DNA from: UBA4742 sp002403895
GTDB taxonomy: Bacteria; Actinomycetota; Acidimicrobiia; Acidimicrobiales; Acidimicrobilacustridaceae
Direction of reading: 5' to 3'
Length of the DNA: 52,355 nt
Assembly (NCBI GenBank): GCA_036823295.1
Contig: DAISGD010000020.1
Coordinates: forward strand, 1 to 52,355
The notes beneath the pieces are model-generated. The model did not search any database, was not told the DNA's origin, and worked only from the letters and a program-made list of their open reading frames with translations. Shown piece by piece: positions 24,468-32,374 of this stretch. The first letter of the stretch is position 1. Each line of letters begins with the position of its first letter. The translations under genes were made by a program, and so were the position numbers.

Positions 24468-24863
24468 ATGCCCGTCCGATTCCGCCCGCGTTCGTTGGCG
24501 GTGGCCGTGAGCGGTGCTGCCCTGATGCTGAGCGCAAGCTGCGCTGGCAGCGCGGCCAAGACGCCGACTGTTGCCAGTGTGAGCTTCGAGCCCAGGCTGG
24601 AGCTCCACGTCGGCGATGCCGGCCAGCTGCAGTTCCTCCTGCACGAAGTGTCAGCCGACCGGTCCGTCCCCGCGGGGTCGGTGTTGCTCATAGCCAACGA
24701 CGGCCGGGTCGATCACCGCATCCAGGCCGGCACCACGTTCGACACCGGCACCCTTCATCCGGGCGACGAGACCACCATCGTGTTGGCCGACGACGGCAAA
24801 CTCACGCTCGTCGACGCCGCCACCGGTCGCGAGGTCGACCTGACCGTGACCCCCCGGTCCTGA
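24468..24863 (+). CDS. lipoprotein with cupredoxin-like fold, no evident copper site
   Basis: Exported lipoprotein of 131 aa; the signal ends at SASCAGS. The body reads as a short beta sandwich: LQFLLHEVSADRSVPAGSVLLIANDGRVDHRIQAGTTFDTGTLHPGDETTIVLADDGKLTLVDA. The pattern (extended strand, VDH-R, DTGTLxPGDxxTI) is that of plastocyanin/cupredoxin-like proteins, in which a His follows the second strand and a Cys-Pro-x-H loop closes the site. Only the first His is present; the Cys and second His are absent, so copper binding is unlikely. Role unknown. It starts at ATG 24468 and is followed by the convergent mca gene. Confidence 0.65.
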   Translation: MPVRFRPRSLAVAVSGAALMLSASCAGSAAKTPTVASVSFEPRLELHVGDAGQLQFLLHEVSADRSVPAGSVLLIANDGRVDHRIQAGTTFDTGTLHPGDETTIVLADDGKLTLVDAATGREVDLTVTPRS

Positions 24864-24878
24864 CCGGTTCGCGACGCG

Positions 24879-25733
24879 TCAGCGCAAGCCGGCGAAGAGG
24901 TCGTCCTCGGGCAGGTCGGTGGGCACCCGACTCTCGGCCAGCACGTAGTCGTCGAACGGATGGATCTGACGGGACACGTCGCGGGGCAGCCCGAACCAGA
25001 ACGGCGAGTTGGGATCCACCTGGGTGCCGTGGGCGAGCAGGGCCTCCATCCGCACATCCTCGAAGCCGTCCAGCGCCACCTGGGTCGTGATGCGGTCGTC
25101 CTGGGAGGGCCGGGCGAACCACTCGTCGGTGAAGGGGGATTCCAACCCGAGCTCGTTGAACTTCTCGTGGGTGGCCAGCATGCGAGCCCGCGACCACACC
25201 GTGTAATAGAGCTTCGACGGCTGCCACGGCTCGCCCAGCTCCGGAAAGGCCGCAGGGTCGCCGGCGGCGCCGAAGGCGGGGACGCTGATGTCGTGCACCA
25301 TGAGGTGGTCGGGGTGGGGGTAGCCCTGCTGGTCGTCGCTGTAGGTCACGATGACCTGCGGGCGCTCACGACGGATGATCGCCACCAGGCGGCCGAGCGC
25401 TTCATCCATGGGCGCATTGGCGAACGCGTCCGGGCGGGCGTTGGCCTCGCTGTCGGGCATCCCCGAGTCGCGATAGCCGAGCATGACCACGTCGTCGTAG
25501 CCGATGACCTTGGTGGCCACCTCGAGCTCCTCGAGCCGCACCTCAGCGATGCGCTCGCGGACTGCGGGCAGATCGAGCGCCGGGTTGAGGATGTCGCCCT
25601 CCTCACCGCCCGTGCAGCACACCAGCACACTGCGGATGCCCTGGGCTTGATAGCGGGCAACCGTCCCGGCTCCCTTGGACGACTCGTCGTCGGGGTGGGC
25701 GTGTACGGCGAGGAGGCAGAGCGGTTCGGCCAT
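24879..25733 (-). CDS. mca: mycothiol S-conjugate amidase
   Basis: Zinc-dependent PIG-L-fold amidase that cuts mycothiol conjugates into GlcN-inositol and an N-acetylcysteine (mercapturic acid) conjugate for export. The zinc motif AHPDDE is at 12-17, with the third ligand in YPHPDHLMVH. MAEPLCLLAVHAHPDDESSKGAGT, LNPALDLP and GEPWQPSKLYY are close to Mca rather than MshB, and the length of 284 aa and the AHGTQVDPNSPFWF segment agree. This gene is a firm marker of an actinobacterial mycothiol thiol system. ATG 25733 is chosen over 25742 by the TAGCGT box 8 nt upstream. Confidence 0.9.
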   Translation of the reverse strand: MAEPLCLLAVHAHPDDESSKGAGTVARYQAQGIRSVLVCCTGGEEGDILNPALDLPAVRERIAEVRLEELEVATKVIGYDDVVMLGYRDSGMPDSEANARPDAFANAPMDEALGRLVAIIRRERPQVIVTYSDDQQGYPHPDHLMVHDISVPAFGAAGDPAAFPELGEPWQPSKLYYTVWSRARMLATHEKFNELGLESPFTDEWFARPSQDDRITTQVALDGFEDVRMEALLAHGTQVDPNSPFWFGLPRDVSRQIHPFDDYVLAESRVPTDLPEDDLFAGLR

Positions 25734-25741
25734 GGGGAGCA

Positions 25742-25747
25742 ACGCTA
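25742..25747 (-). promoter_or_regulatory. -10 box TAGCGT of mca
   Basis: On the minus strand TAGCGT ends 8 nt before ATG 25733; there is no Shine-Dalgarno. Confidence 0.4.
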
Positions 25748-25801
25748 CCGGGAACCTTGCTTGGTCCGGTCGGCCCGATCCGGTCGGCTCGGTCGGTCGC
25801 C

Positions 25802-27049
25802 TCAGCGGTGGGCGGGAGACGTCTTGTCCCCCAGCGGCTCGAAGAGGTACTCCCCGCTCTCGTCATCTTCGAGGTAGCGCCAACCCAGCAGCTCGGCCAG
25901 CATCTCGCGGCCTTCGTCGGGCCCGCTGGCAATGAGCTCATCGTCGGGCAAGAGCTGCACGCTGCCGCGGGGCCGGTAGAAGAATCGGCCACCCCGCCGC
26001 ACGGCCAGCACGGAGAACCCCGGCTCGATGTTCAGCTGCAACTCGCCCAGGGTGGCCCCATCGGCCCGGGAGCCGGCGGCGACCGCCACCCGCATGATGA
26101 TCTCGTCGGTCTCGCCCAGGGCGATGCCGAGGATGGGATGGATGTCCTCGTTCTCCTCCACGATCCGCACCATCTGCTGGGCGGCATCGCCGATGTCCTC
26201 GGCGGCTTGCGACAGATGGAGCAGGCCGCGCAACGGTGCCGGGTCGAGGTTGTCGGCGCTGGCCCGAAGGACCCAGAGCTCGAGCCGGTCCTTCATGTCA
26301 TCGAGGCGGTCCTCCAGGTGACGGACCTCGGCGGCCAGGCCCTGATCGCGGAAGACGAGCGCCGAGTAGGCCAGCCCGACGGCCACCTCGGAGATGTTCT
26401 TCATCTCGACGAGGACGTCGACGGCACGGTCCAGGTCGGACAAACTGCCGTCCTCGGGCGGTTGGGGAGGGCTCCAGTACGGCGCCGCCGCCAACTCCCG
26501 GAGCCGGACGATCCCCGCCGGCGGACCCTCCAGGAAGAGCACATCGCCGGGGATGAGCACCTCGTCACCTTCGACGTCGGTGATCCAGTCCCGTTCGCGC
26601 CGGATGGCCATGACCCGCATCCCCGTCGCCACCGGCAGCTCCATGGCACTCAGCGGGCGATGGGCCATGTGCGAGCCCTCGCGGATCAGCACCCGATGCG
26701 AGACCTCCTCGGCCGCCGACAGGTCCGCCACCAGTTCACGAGGGATGCCGAGGTTGTGGGTGACGATCCGGGCGATGTCGACGGCGTCGTTGGCAATGCG
26801 CTCGATGGCCCCGATGACCTGGAGCACCGACGACATGGCCTCGGCCTCGTCGGGTCGCCGCACGGCCATGATGCACACGGCCCGCATGTCGTGGACGAGG
26901 TCGTTGAACTGCTCCTCCAGCTCCCCGACCTCCTCGGCCATGTCGGGGTCGCCGAAGTAGAGGGCAGCGTAGGCAAGGTCCACCATAAGCTCGGACGTGT
27001 TCTTCGCGTCCGAGAGCATGGTCCGCAGGTTTCGGGGTCGATCGTCCAT
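25802..27049 (-). CDS. double PhoU-RCK_C (TrkA_C) regulatory protein
   Basis: Cytoplasmic protein of 415 aa built from two repeats of the same pair. PhoU-like helices at about 10-105 (KNTSELMVDLAYAALYFGDPDMAEEVGELEEQF) are followed by a RCK_C/TrkA_C domain near 120-185 (GMRVMAIRRERDWI, GDVLFLEGPP). A second PhoU-like block (205-305, KNISEVAVGLAYSALVFRDQGLAAEVRHLEDRL) and second RCK_C (315-380, GFSVLAVRRGGRFFYRP, DDELIASGPDEG) complete it. The two halves are clearly paralogous. RCK_C domains gate K+ transport by binding small ligands. There is no transport domain in the protein, so it probably acts with a separate channel; the 30513-31616 channel-like protein is a candidate partner. Confidence 0.85.
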   Translation of the reverse strand: MDDRPRNLRTMLSDAKNTSELMVDLAYAALYFGDPDMAEEVGELEEQFNDLVHDMRAVCIMAVRRPDEAEAMSSVLQVIGAIERIANDAVDIARIVTHNLGIPRELVADLSAAEEVSHRVLIREGSHMAHRPLSAMELPVATGMRVMAIRRERDWITDVEGDEVLIPGDVLFLEGPPAGIVRLRELAAAPYWSPPQPPEDGSLSDLDRAVDVLVEMKNISEVAVGLAYSALVFRDQGLAAEVRHLEDRLDDMKDRLELWVLRASADNLDPAPLRGLLHLSQAAEDIGDAAQQMVRIVEENEDIHPILGIALGETDEIIMRVAVAAGSRADGATLGELQLNIEPGFSVLAVRRGGRFFYRPRGSVQLLPDDELIASGPDEGREMLAELLGWRYLEDDESGEYLFEPLGDKTSPAHR

Positions 27050-27106
27050 TCCTGGCTCTCGCCTGGCGGGTTGGCCTGGTGCCGTTGGCACCGGGGTGGC
27101 AGAGCT

Positions 27107-27112
27107 TAGCCT
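27107..27112 (+). promoter_or_regulatory. -10 box TAGCCT of the PEBP lipoprotein gene
   Basis: TAGCCT is separated by 6 nt from ATG 27119. Confidence 0.5.
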
Positions 27113-27118
27113 GGCGCC

Positions 27119-27769
27119 ATGCTCGAACTCCGGGGAGATCCCCGAACGCGCCGCCTGGCCGTCTTGGTGATCGGCCTGATGCTCGTGACCGCCGCCTGTG
27201 GGAGCGCCGGACGCGCCATGCAGGCCCCGGTGCCCGGCGCCACGGCTCCCCCGCGCCGAGCCGACCCCACCACCACCACCACCACGGTGGCGGGCCAGAA
27301 CACCCTGGTGACGAGCCAGCTGTTCACCCTGACATCGGCCAGCTTCGCTCCCGGTGGGGACGTGCCGTCGGAGTACACGTGCGACGCGGTGGGCAGTGCC
27401 CCACCGTTCAGCTGGGCCAACGTGCCCGCCGGTACCGTCGAACTGGCTCTCGTGATCACCGATCCCGACGCCGGCAGCTTCGTCCACTGGGTCATCACCG
27501 CCATCGCCCCCACCACCACCGGGCTGAGTCCCGGCGTCGCCCCGCCGGGCGCGGTGGAAATCAAGAACAGCGCGGGCAAAACCGCCTACTCCGCCTTGTG
27601 CCCCCCGCCGGGCGAAACCCATGTGTACGAGTTCACGCTCTACGCCCTCGACATACCGTCGGGGCTCACGGCCCAATCCGACACCACCGTGGCGCTCACC
27701 ACGCTGGCCGTCAACGCCACGGGCACGGCGGTGCTGACCGGCGCCTACACCAGGAACACGGCCAACTGA
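27119..27769 (+). CDS. YbhB/YbcL-type PEBP lipoprotein
   Basis: Phosphatidylethanolamine-binding-protein-like lipoprotein of 216 aa. The signal ends at a lipobox (VTAACGS, Cys27), followed by a Pro/Thr-rich linker with a TTTTTT run. The PEBP core has SASFAPGGDVPSEYTCDAVGSAPPFSW, the anion-pocket motif DPDAGSFVHWVI and the second motif GKTAYSALCPPPGETHVYEFTLYALD. The bacterial family is largely uncharacterised; some members bind anions or small ligands outside the cell. The 3' end overlaps the convergent thioesterase gene by 25 nt. Confidence 0.87.
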   Translation: MLELRGDPRTRRLAVLVIGLMLVTAACGSAGRAMQAPVPGATAPPRRADPTTTTTTVAGQNTLVTSQLFTLTSASFAPGGDVPSEYTCDAVGSAPPFSWANVPAGTVELALVITDPDAGSFVHWVITAIAPTTTGLSPGVAPPGAVEIKNSAGKTAYSALCPPPGETHVYEFTLYALDIPSGLTAQSDTTVALTTLAVNATGTAVLTGAYTRNTAN

Positions 27770-28551
27770 CGGGACTGGGCCAGCAGGCTGGCGTCCCGAC
27801 TCCACAACTCGCCGTCGACCTCGATGAAGCCGTCAGACGCGACCGACGAGCGGAACACCACCAGCACCCAGTCATCGAGTCCCGTCGGAGTGGAACCCCG
27901 AAGATGCACGGTGAGGTCGATGGTGGGCACCGCAGCCGGGGTGGACAGCCGGCTGAAGACCGGCGGCACCCAGGCATCGGCCATAGCCACCAACAGCGCG
28001 TCGTCGCTGCCCTCCACCTGATCGCCCCGCTCGGCGGGGGCCAGGCGGATCCAACCGCCGGCCAGGGCCTCGGCGCCTCCGCTGAACGGCAGCGGCCCGA
28101 CGGCCCAGCGTTGCTCGTAGCGCAGGCGCATCACCGGACCCATCCCGGGGTCGTTGGTGACGAGCGCCTCAGGCGGGGGGACGTCGGGCATGACCAGGTC
28201 GTTGAACTCGATCGATGGTCGCGACGTGGAGAACGCCCCGACGGCGATGGCCAAGAGGCGATCCTCCTGCACCAGGCGGGCCGACGCCGAGGTCAGCGAA
28301 CGGCCCTGTCGTTCTACGGTCACGAGCACCTCGACCGGCCCCTCGACGGGTGGCGACAGGTAGTGGATCGTGAACGATCGGGTGCGGCGTTCGGCTTCGG
28401 CCACCTCGGCGATCACCGCCCGCAACACCAGGGCGGCCACGTAGCCGCCGTTTGGCCCGCGCTCGATCCACCAGCCGGGATCGATGCGGGCGTCATACAC
28501 CCCACCACCGCGGGGATGAATAGCGGTGTCCGTGGCGAAGCGGCTCGACAT
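27745..28551 (-). CDS. thioesterase family protein (TesB-like, 4HBT_3)
   Basis: Double-hot-dog acyl-CoA thioesterase-like protein of 268 aa. The first hot dog carries WWIERGPNGGYVAALVLRAVIAE and RRTRSFTIHYLSPPVEGPVEVLVTVERQGRSLTSASARLVQ; the second contains FSRLSTPAAVPTIDLTVHLR and WVLVVFRSSVASDGFIEVDGELWSRDASLLAQSRQL. The terminal D-G...E..ELW..D...LAQSRQ is the standard end of these proteins. ATG 28551 is preferred over GTG 28560 because a TAGCGT box overlaps that GTG and lies 7 nt upstream of the ATG. It is divergent from lemA. Confidence 0.82.
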   Translation of the reverse strand: MSSRFATDTAIHPRGGGVYDARIDPGWWIERGPNGGYVAALVLRAVIAEVAEAERRTRSFTIHYLSPPVEGPVEVLVTVERQGRSLTSASARLVQEDRLLAIAVGAFSTSRPSIEFNDLVMPDVPPPEALVTNDPGMGPVMRLRYEQRWAVGPLPFSGGAEALAGGWIRLAPAERGDQVEGSDDALLVAMADAWVPPVFSRLSTPAAVPTIDLTVHLRGSTPTGLDDWVLVVFRSSVASDGFIEVDGELWSRDASLLAQSRQLAVFLV

Positions 28552-28558
28552 GCCCGGC

Positions 28559-28564
28559 ACGCTA
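28559..28564 (-). promoter_or_regulatory. -10 box TAGCGT of the thioesterase gene
   Basis: On the minus strand TAGCGT lies 7 nt before ATG 28551. It decides the start codon of the gene. Confidence 0.45.
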
Positions 28565-28585
28565 CCGGGGGTGTGTCAGCCGCAG

Positions 28586-28591
28586 TACCGT
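28586..28591 (+). promoter_or_regulatory. -10 box TACCGT of lemA
   Basis: TACCGT is 6 nt before GTG 28598 and lies 22 nt from the divergent thioesterase -10. Confidence 0.45.
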
Positions 28592-28597
28592 GACCCG

Positions 28598-29155
28598 GTG
28601 CTCGTTTCCTGGGTGGCCGTCGGCCTGATCGTCTTCGCCTTGGTGGTCGCGGTGGTCGCCTACAACCGATTTGTTCGCCAGCGGAACCTGGTCGACAACT
28701 CCTGGTCGAACATCGACACCGAGCTCAAGCGCCGCTACGACCTGATCCCCAACCTGGTCGAGACGGTGAAGGGCTACGCCTCCCACGAGGGCAACACCCT
28801 CGAGGCGGTGACCCGGGCCCGGGCCCAGGCCATGGCCTCGACGGGCTCACCCGAGGACCAGGCCCGCAGCGAGAACGTCCTGGTCGGCTCGCTCAAGTCG
28901 TTGCTGGCGGTCAGCGAGGCCTACCCCGATCTCGAGGCCAACACGGGGTTCCTCGAGCTGCAACACCAGTTGACCAGTACCGAGGACCGCATCCAGGCGG
29001 CCCGGCGCTTCTACAACGGCAACGTGCGCGACTACAACCAGCGCGTTCAGTCGGTGCCCACCAATCTGGTGGCCAAGCTCGGCGGGTTCACCACCCGCCA
29101 GTACTTCCAGATCGACGAGGCGATCGAGCGTGACGCCCCAGGGGTGGCGCTCTGA
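28598..29155 (+). CDS. lemA: LemA family protein
   Basis: Membrane-anchored LemA protein of 185 aa: a single N-terminal helix (SWVAVGLIVFALVVAVVAYNRFVRQR) followed by a helical cytoplasmic or extracytoplasmic domain. The family signature is exact: NLVDNSWSNIDTELKRRYDLIPNLVETVKGYASHEGNTLEAVTRARA, then RFYNGNVRDYNQRVQSVPTNLVAKL. Function in most bacteria is unknown; it often accompanies DUF2207 or M48 proteins, and a DUF2207 gene occurs 18 kb upstream here. GTG 28598 is preferred over the ORF start at 28526, which would add an unconserved 24-residue lead inside the divergent promoter. Confidence 0.9.
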   Translation: MLVSWVAVGLIVFALVVAVVAYNRFVRQRNLVDNSWSNIDTELKRRYDLIPNLVETVKGYASHEGNTLEAVTRARAQAMASTGSPEDQARSENVLVGSLKSLLAVSEAYPDLEANTGFLELQHQLTSTEDRIQAARRFYNGNVRDYNQRVQSVPTNLVAKLGGFTTRQYFQIDEAIERDAPGVAL

Positions 29156-29176
29156 GCTGAACCTGCCCTTGTGCCC

Positions 29177-30382
29177 TTAGGGTCCCTTCTTCCTGCCCCT
29201 GTGCGGGGCTGTGGTGGTCGGCGTGGCAGGCCTCGGGATCGAGGTCACTACCGTCGATGGACTCGACGGGGGTGCGATGGTGGTCACCGTGTCGATGGGC
29301 GTCGGGTCCCGGCTCGGCGTCATCCACAAGCTCAGGCCGATGAGACCGAGCACGGCCGCCACCAGCCCGGCCGCGGCGATGAGCCAGCCACGCCGGAGGC
29401 GGCGCCCCCCTGGCGGGGTCGAGCGCGGGAGCGGGTGACCGCTACCGGCTAAGGACAGCGTGTCCGCGCCCACGGCCGTCGTCACCATGGTTGGCTCTCC
29501 CCCGCTCGTCACCGCTGGCGGGGCCACGATGAGCAACGGCAGGGTGGGATCACCCGAGTGGTCACTGCGGGGCGTCCCGCCCGATTCCCGCGACAGGTGA
29601 TCGAGAGCCTCGGCCACCTCGGCCGCTTCGGGTCGGCGTCCGGGGGCGGAGACGGTGAGACGGCCCAGCAGATCGGCCCAGTCCGGACCGAACTCGGTGG
29701 GGATCTGTGGATCGCGAACCAGGCGGGCTCCGAGGCTCTCCGACATCGAGCCGGCAAAGACCGGTCGGCCGGTCAGACACTCGAGCAACACGAGTCCCAA
29801 GCTGTAGAGGTCGGTGGATGCACCCACCTCCTCGCCGCGTGCCTGCTCGGGCGAGAGGTATCGGGGTGTTCCGATCAGCTCGCCCTCGAGCGTGAGACCC
29901 GACCCACCTGCCGCCGCGGCGATGCCGTAGTCGAGGAGCCGAGGTTCCCCTGTCTCCGCCACCAGGATGTTCGCCGGCTTCAGATCGCGGTGAATGATGC
30001 CGGCATGATGCGACGCATCGAGCGCGGCAGCGATCCCGCGGCCGATCTCTGCCACCTCGGCGGGTGGTATCGGTCCGCCGGCACCGATTGCCTGCAGCGA
30101 GTGGCCGACCACGAACTCCGTAACGATGTACGTGCGGCCCTCTACCTGTCCGACGTCGTAGACCCGCACGATGTTGGGGTGATCGAGGCGGGCGAGGAGC
30201 ATCGCCTCACGCTCGAGTCGGCGGGCCGCCCGCTCGTCGGTGGTGCGGACCAGCTTCACCGCCACCGGGCGATGAAGTCGTTCGTCTTGGGCTCGGTAGA
30301 CCGTTCCCATTCCGCCCACGTCAATCAGGGACTCGAGGCGGTAGCGGCCAGCGATCAGGGAGTTCTCGTCCAACGTCGGCAC
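29177..30382 (-). CDS. membrane Ser/Thr protein kinase, PknB type, DYG variant
   Basis: Eukaryotic-like kinase of 401 aa with cytoplasmic kinase domain (about 12-270), a Pro/Thr-rich linker, one transmembrane helix (LIAAAGLVAAVLGLIGLSLWM, near 335) and a short Pro/Thr-rich external tail ending in HRGRKKGP. The glycine loop is DVGGMGTVY, Lys43 in VAVKLV, the catalytic loop HRDLKPAN (Asp133), and the magnesium loop reads DYG rather than DFG. There is no PASTA or other sensor domain. GTG 30382 is favoured over TTG 30388, since GAGGAG sits 6 nt upstream of it. It is transcribed convergently with lemA. Confidence 0.88.
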   Translation of the reverse strand: MPTLDENSLIAGRYRLESLIDVGGMGTVYRAQDERLHRPVAVKLVRTTDERAARRLEREAMLLARLDHPNIVRVYDVGQVEGRTYIVTEFVVGHSLQAIGAGGPIPPAEVAEIGRGIAAALDASHHAGIIHRDLKPANILVAETGEPRLLDYGIAAAAGGSGLTLEGELIGTPRYLSPEQARGEEVGASTDLYSLGLVLLECLTGRPVFAGSMSESLGARLVRDPQIPTEFGPDWADLLGRLTVSAPGRRPEAAEVAEALDHLSRESGGTPRSDHSGDPTLPLLIVAPPAVTSGGEPTMVTTAVGADTLSLAGSGHPLPRSTPPGGRRLRRGWLIAAAGLVAAVLGLIGLSLWMTPSRDPTPIDTVTTIAPPSSPSTVVTSIPRPATPTTTAPHRGRKKGP

Positions 30383-30512
30383 CGTCAACTCCTCACCCTT
30401 GGGGGCGCGCCTGATGGCGCGTCGGTCAACTCAATCACGTACCCCGAGAACTCGTCGCCTAGAACCCCGATAAAGGGGACCTCGCAGCGCACGGTGCGGC
30501 GATTGCGACCGC

Positions 30513-31616
30513 TCACTCCTCGGACGGCGGGTTGGCGCCTCGACCGAGGCGGACCGCCCGAGCGGACCCGAACCGGTCGATCCGGTCTGAGGACCATGGC
30601 GCAGGGGGCGCCGACACCAGCGCGCACAACCGCAACAACGGCTCGTCGTAGTTGACCCGCCACCCGACGAAGTCCGTCCAGGCTTGATCCCGGTCGGACT
30701 TGACCGGCAGCCCCACCTCGGTCAGCCGGTCGAGGAGCGAGTCCAGCTCGGCTCGATCGATGGAGATGGGATCGTCGGGGCTCGGGTCCGGATCGTAGGG
30801 CAGGCCGAAGTAGGTGGAGATGGCACGCAGAGCCAGGAAGCCAGCTCGCATGCAGATCTGCGCCTGGGGGTTGGGTTCGACGTCGAGACACGACACGGCG
30901 ATCGCCGCCGTGTCCATCACCGCCCCGCAGGTGGTGATCCACGAACTGTTGGGCCGAGGCGAGCGGAAGAACGACAACGACGGCTGGGAGGTGTGACTCT
31001 CCTCCAACTCCACGAACCATTGCTCCCACTCGTCCCAGGTGTCGGCCAAGGAGTCGAGGCCCCGGATCCGGTACACCCGGGTGAGGAACGTCTCGGCATC
31101 GGGTGGGCTGCCGGCTCGCACCTCCAGCTTCACCACCGATGTCTCACGGCGGGCGAAGTTGCTGTAGATGGCGGGAAGGTAGCTGATGAGCAGCGCCACC
31201 AGGAACAGGCCGACGAGCGCCTCGGCGAAGCAGAAGACCTCAGCCGGTAGCCCGGGCGGGCGGTCGAAGCCGAGCGTGGTGAACGACGAACCGCTGGTCG
31301 TCACCGCCAGGCGCCACGAGCCGACCCCGATGCCCCAGTAGATGGGGACGAAGGCCGTGAGCACGATGAGGGCCCATACGCCCGGCAGGACGACGAGCGA
31401 CGTGGGGGCGTAACGGGCCATCACCCGGTCGTAGCCCTCGTAGCTGCGGGTCCGGCGGGCGGCGAACTCGAAGACCTCGCGCATCACGAGGAAGACGTTG
31501 CGGCTCAACAACACCGACTCGCCCCGCGGGACGACCACCGTGCGAATGGCCGACCACAGCACCCAGGCCACGACCGCCAGGCCGGCGACGACGGCGAATC
31601 CCCGGGCGAAGATCAT
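30513..31616 (-). CDS. potassium-channel-like membrane protein with degenerate filter
   Basis: Protein of 367 aa with an N-terminal helix (ARGFAVVAGLAVVAWVLWSAI), then a two-helix channel-like unit: VVLPGVWALIVLTAFVPIYWGIGV, a pore-like loop TTSGSSFTTLGFDRPPGLP, and AEVFCFAEALVGLFLVALLISYLPAIY. The loop resembles K+-channel TVGYGD but reads TTLGFD, with the second Gly missing. A soluble C-terminal domain of ~200 residues (helical, including GLDSLADTWDEWEQWFVELEESHTS) follows; I do not recognise it. The double PhoU-RCK_C protein 3.5 kb away is the kind of regulator such channels use; linking them is inference. ATG 31616 follows TAGGCT by 9 nt. Confidence 0.68.
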   Translation of the reverse strand: MIFARGFAVVAGLAVVAWVLWSAIRTVVVPRGESVLLSRNVFLVMREVFEFAARRTRSYEGYDRVMARYAPTSLVVLPGVWALIVLTAFVPIYWGIGVGSWRLAVTTSGSSFTTLGFDRPPGLPAEVFCFAEALVGLFLVALLISYLPAIYSNFARRETSVVKLEVRAGSPPDAETFLTRVYRIRGLDSLADTWDEWEQWFVELEESHTSQPSLSFFRSPRPNSSWITTCGAVMDTAAIAVSCLDVEPNPQAQICMRAGFLALRAISTYFGLPYDPDPSPDDPISIDRAELDSLLDRLTEVGLPVKSDRDQAWTDFVGWRVNYDEPLLRLCALVSAPPAPWSSDRIDRFGSARAVRLGRGANPPSEE

Positions 31617-31625
31617 CGAGGGCAC

Positions 31626-31631
31626 AGCCTA
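31626..31631 (-). promoter_or_regulatory. -10 box TAGGCT of the channel-like gene
   Basis: On the minus strand TAGGCT is separated by 9 nt from ATG 31616; the distance is at the long end for a leaderless start. It overlaps the stop codon region of the HAD gene. Confidence 0.35.
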
Positions 31632-32282
31632 CGGGCCACGCAGGCGGCCGCCGAGCTCGGCCATGTCAGTGAAGATCCCACCGGTGGAGCCTTCGAGCAG
31701 ATGAACGGGGGTCAGCGCGGCGAAGCCGAAGGCCGTCATACCCGCGGCGTTGGCCGCCTGCACCCCGGCCGTCGAGTCCTCCACCACCGCGCAGCGCGCC
31801 GGCTCGACGCCCAACGTGGCCGCCGCGTGGAGGAACAGATCGGGCGCCGGCTTGCCCACCCCGACGTCCTCGGCGCTGAACACGCGGTCGGCGAAGCGAT
31901 CGAGCAGGCCGGCCCGGGCCAAGGTGAGTTGGATGCGGACGTGCAGCCCACTGGAGGCCACGCAGGTAAGCACGCCGTCGGCCGCCAGCTGATCGACCAC
32001 CGAGGCCACGCCGGGCACGGCCTCCACCTCGACGGCCAAGCGGGGATAGACGATCTCGCGGTAGCGGGTCTCGAAATCGGCCGGGATGGAGTGGCCCAGC
32101 TCGGCCTCGACCAGGGTGCGCACCCGCTCGAGCGTGCTGCCCAGGTAGCGCTCGACGCAGTCGTGCCAGTCCACCGGGAGGCCGTAGCTGGTGAGCTGTT
32201 CGGCCAGCAGCCGATTGGCGATGGGCTCGCTGTCGACCAAGACGCCGTCGTTGTCGAAGATCACCAGATCGAAGCGAGGCAT
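31629..32282 (-). CDS. HAD-superfamily phosphatase (beta-phosphoglucomutase/Gph-like)
   Basis: HAD hydrolase of 217 aa, subfamily IA. Motif I is FDNDGVLVDSE (nucleophile in DxD, here D-N-D), the cap domain follows immediately, motif II is CVASSGL, motif III Lys lies in VGKPAPDLFL and motif IV is AVVEDSTAGVQAANAAGM. The cap length and VDSEPIANRLL pattern fit beta-phosphoglucomutase or phosphoglycolate phosphatase relatives, but the substrate cannot be fixed from sequence. ATG 32282 follows a TAGCGT box. Confidence 0.87.
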   Translation of the reverse strand: MPRFDLVIFDNDGVLVDSEPIANRLLAEQLTSYGLPVDWHDCVERYLGSTLERVRTLVEAELGHSIPADFETRYREIVYPRLAVEVEAVPGVASVVDQLAADGVLTCVASSGLHVRIQLTLARAGLLDRFADRVFSAEDVGVGKPAPDLFLHAAATLGVEPARCAVVEDSTAGVQAANAAGMTAFGFAALTPVHLLEGSTGGIFTDMAELGGRLRGP

Positions 32283-32288
32283 CGGGGG

Positions 32289-32294
32289 ACGCTA
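32289..32294 (-). promoter_or_regulatory. -10 box TAGCGT of the HAD gene
   Basis: On the minus strand TAGCGT is separated by 6 nt from ATG 32282. Confidence 0.45.
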
Positions 32295-32374
32295 CCCGGC
32301 GATGAGTCACCGGTCCTCCAACCCATTTCTGCCCGCTCGCCGGGCAGAAATGCGTCGACACGCCAGGATCCCGG

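Noticed and set aside
30466..30473. CCCGATAA resembling a sigma-28 -10
   Set aside because: No CTCA or TAAA at the right distance, and no plus-strand gene follows it.
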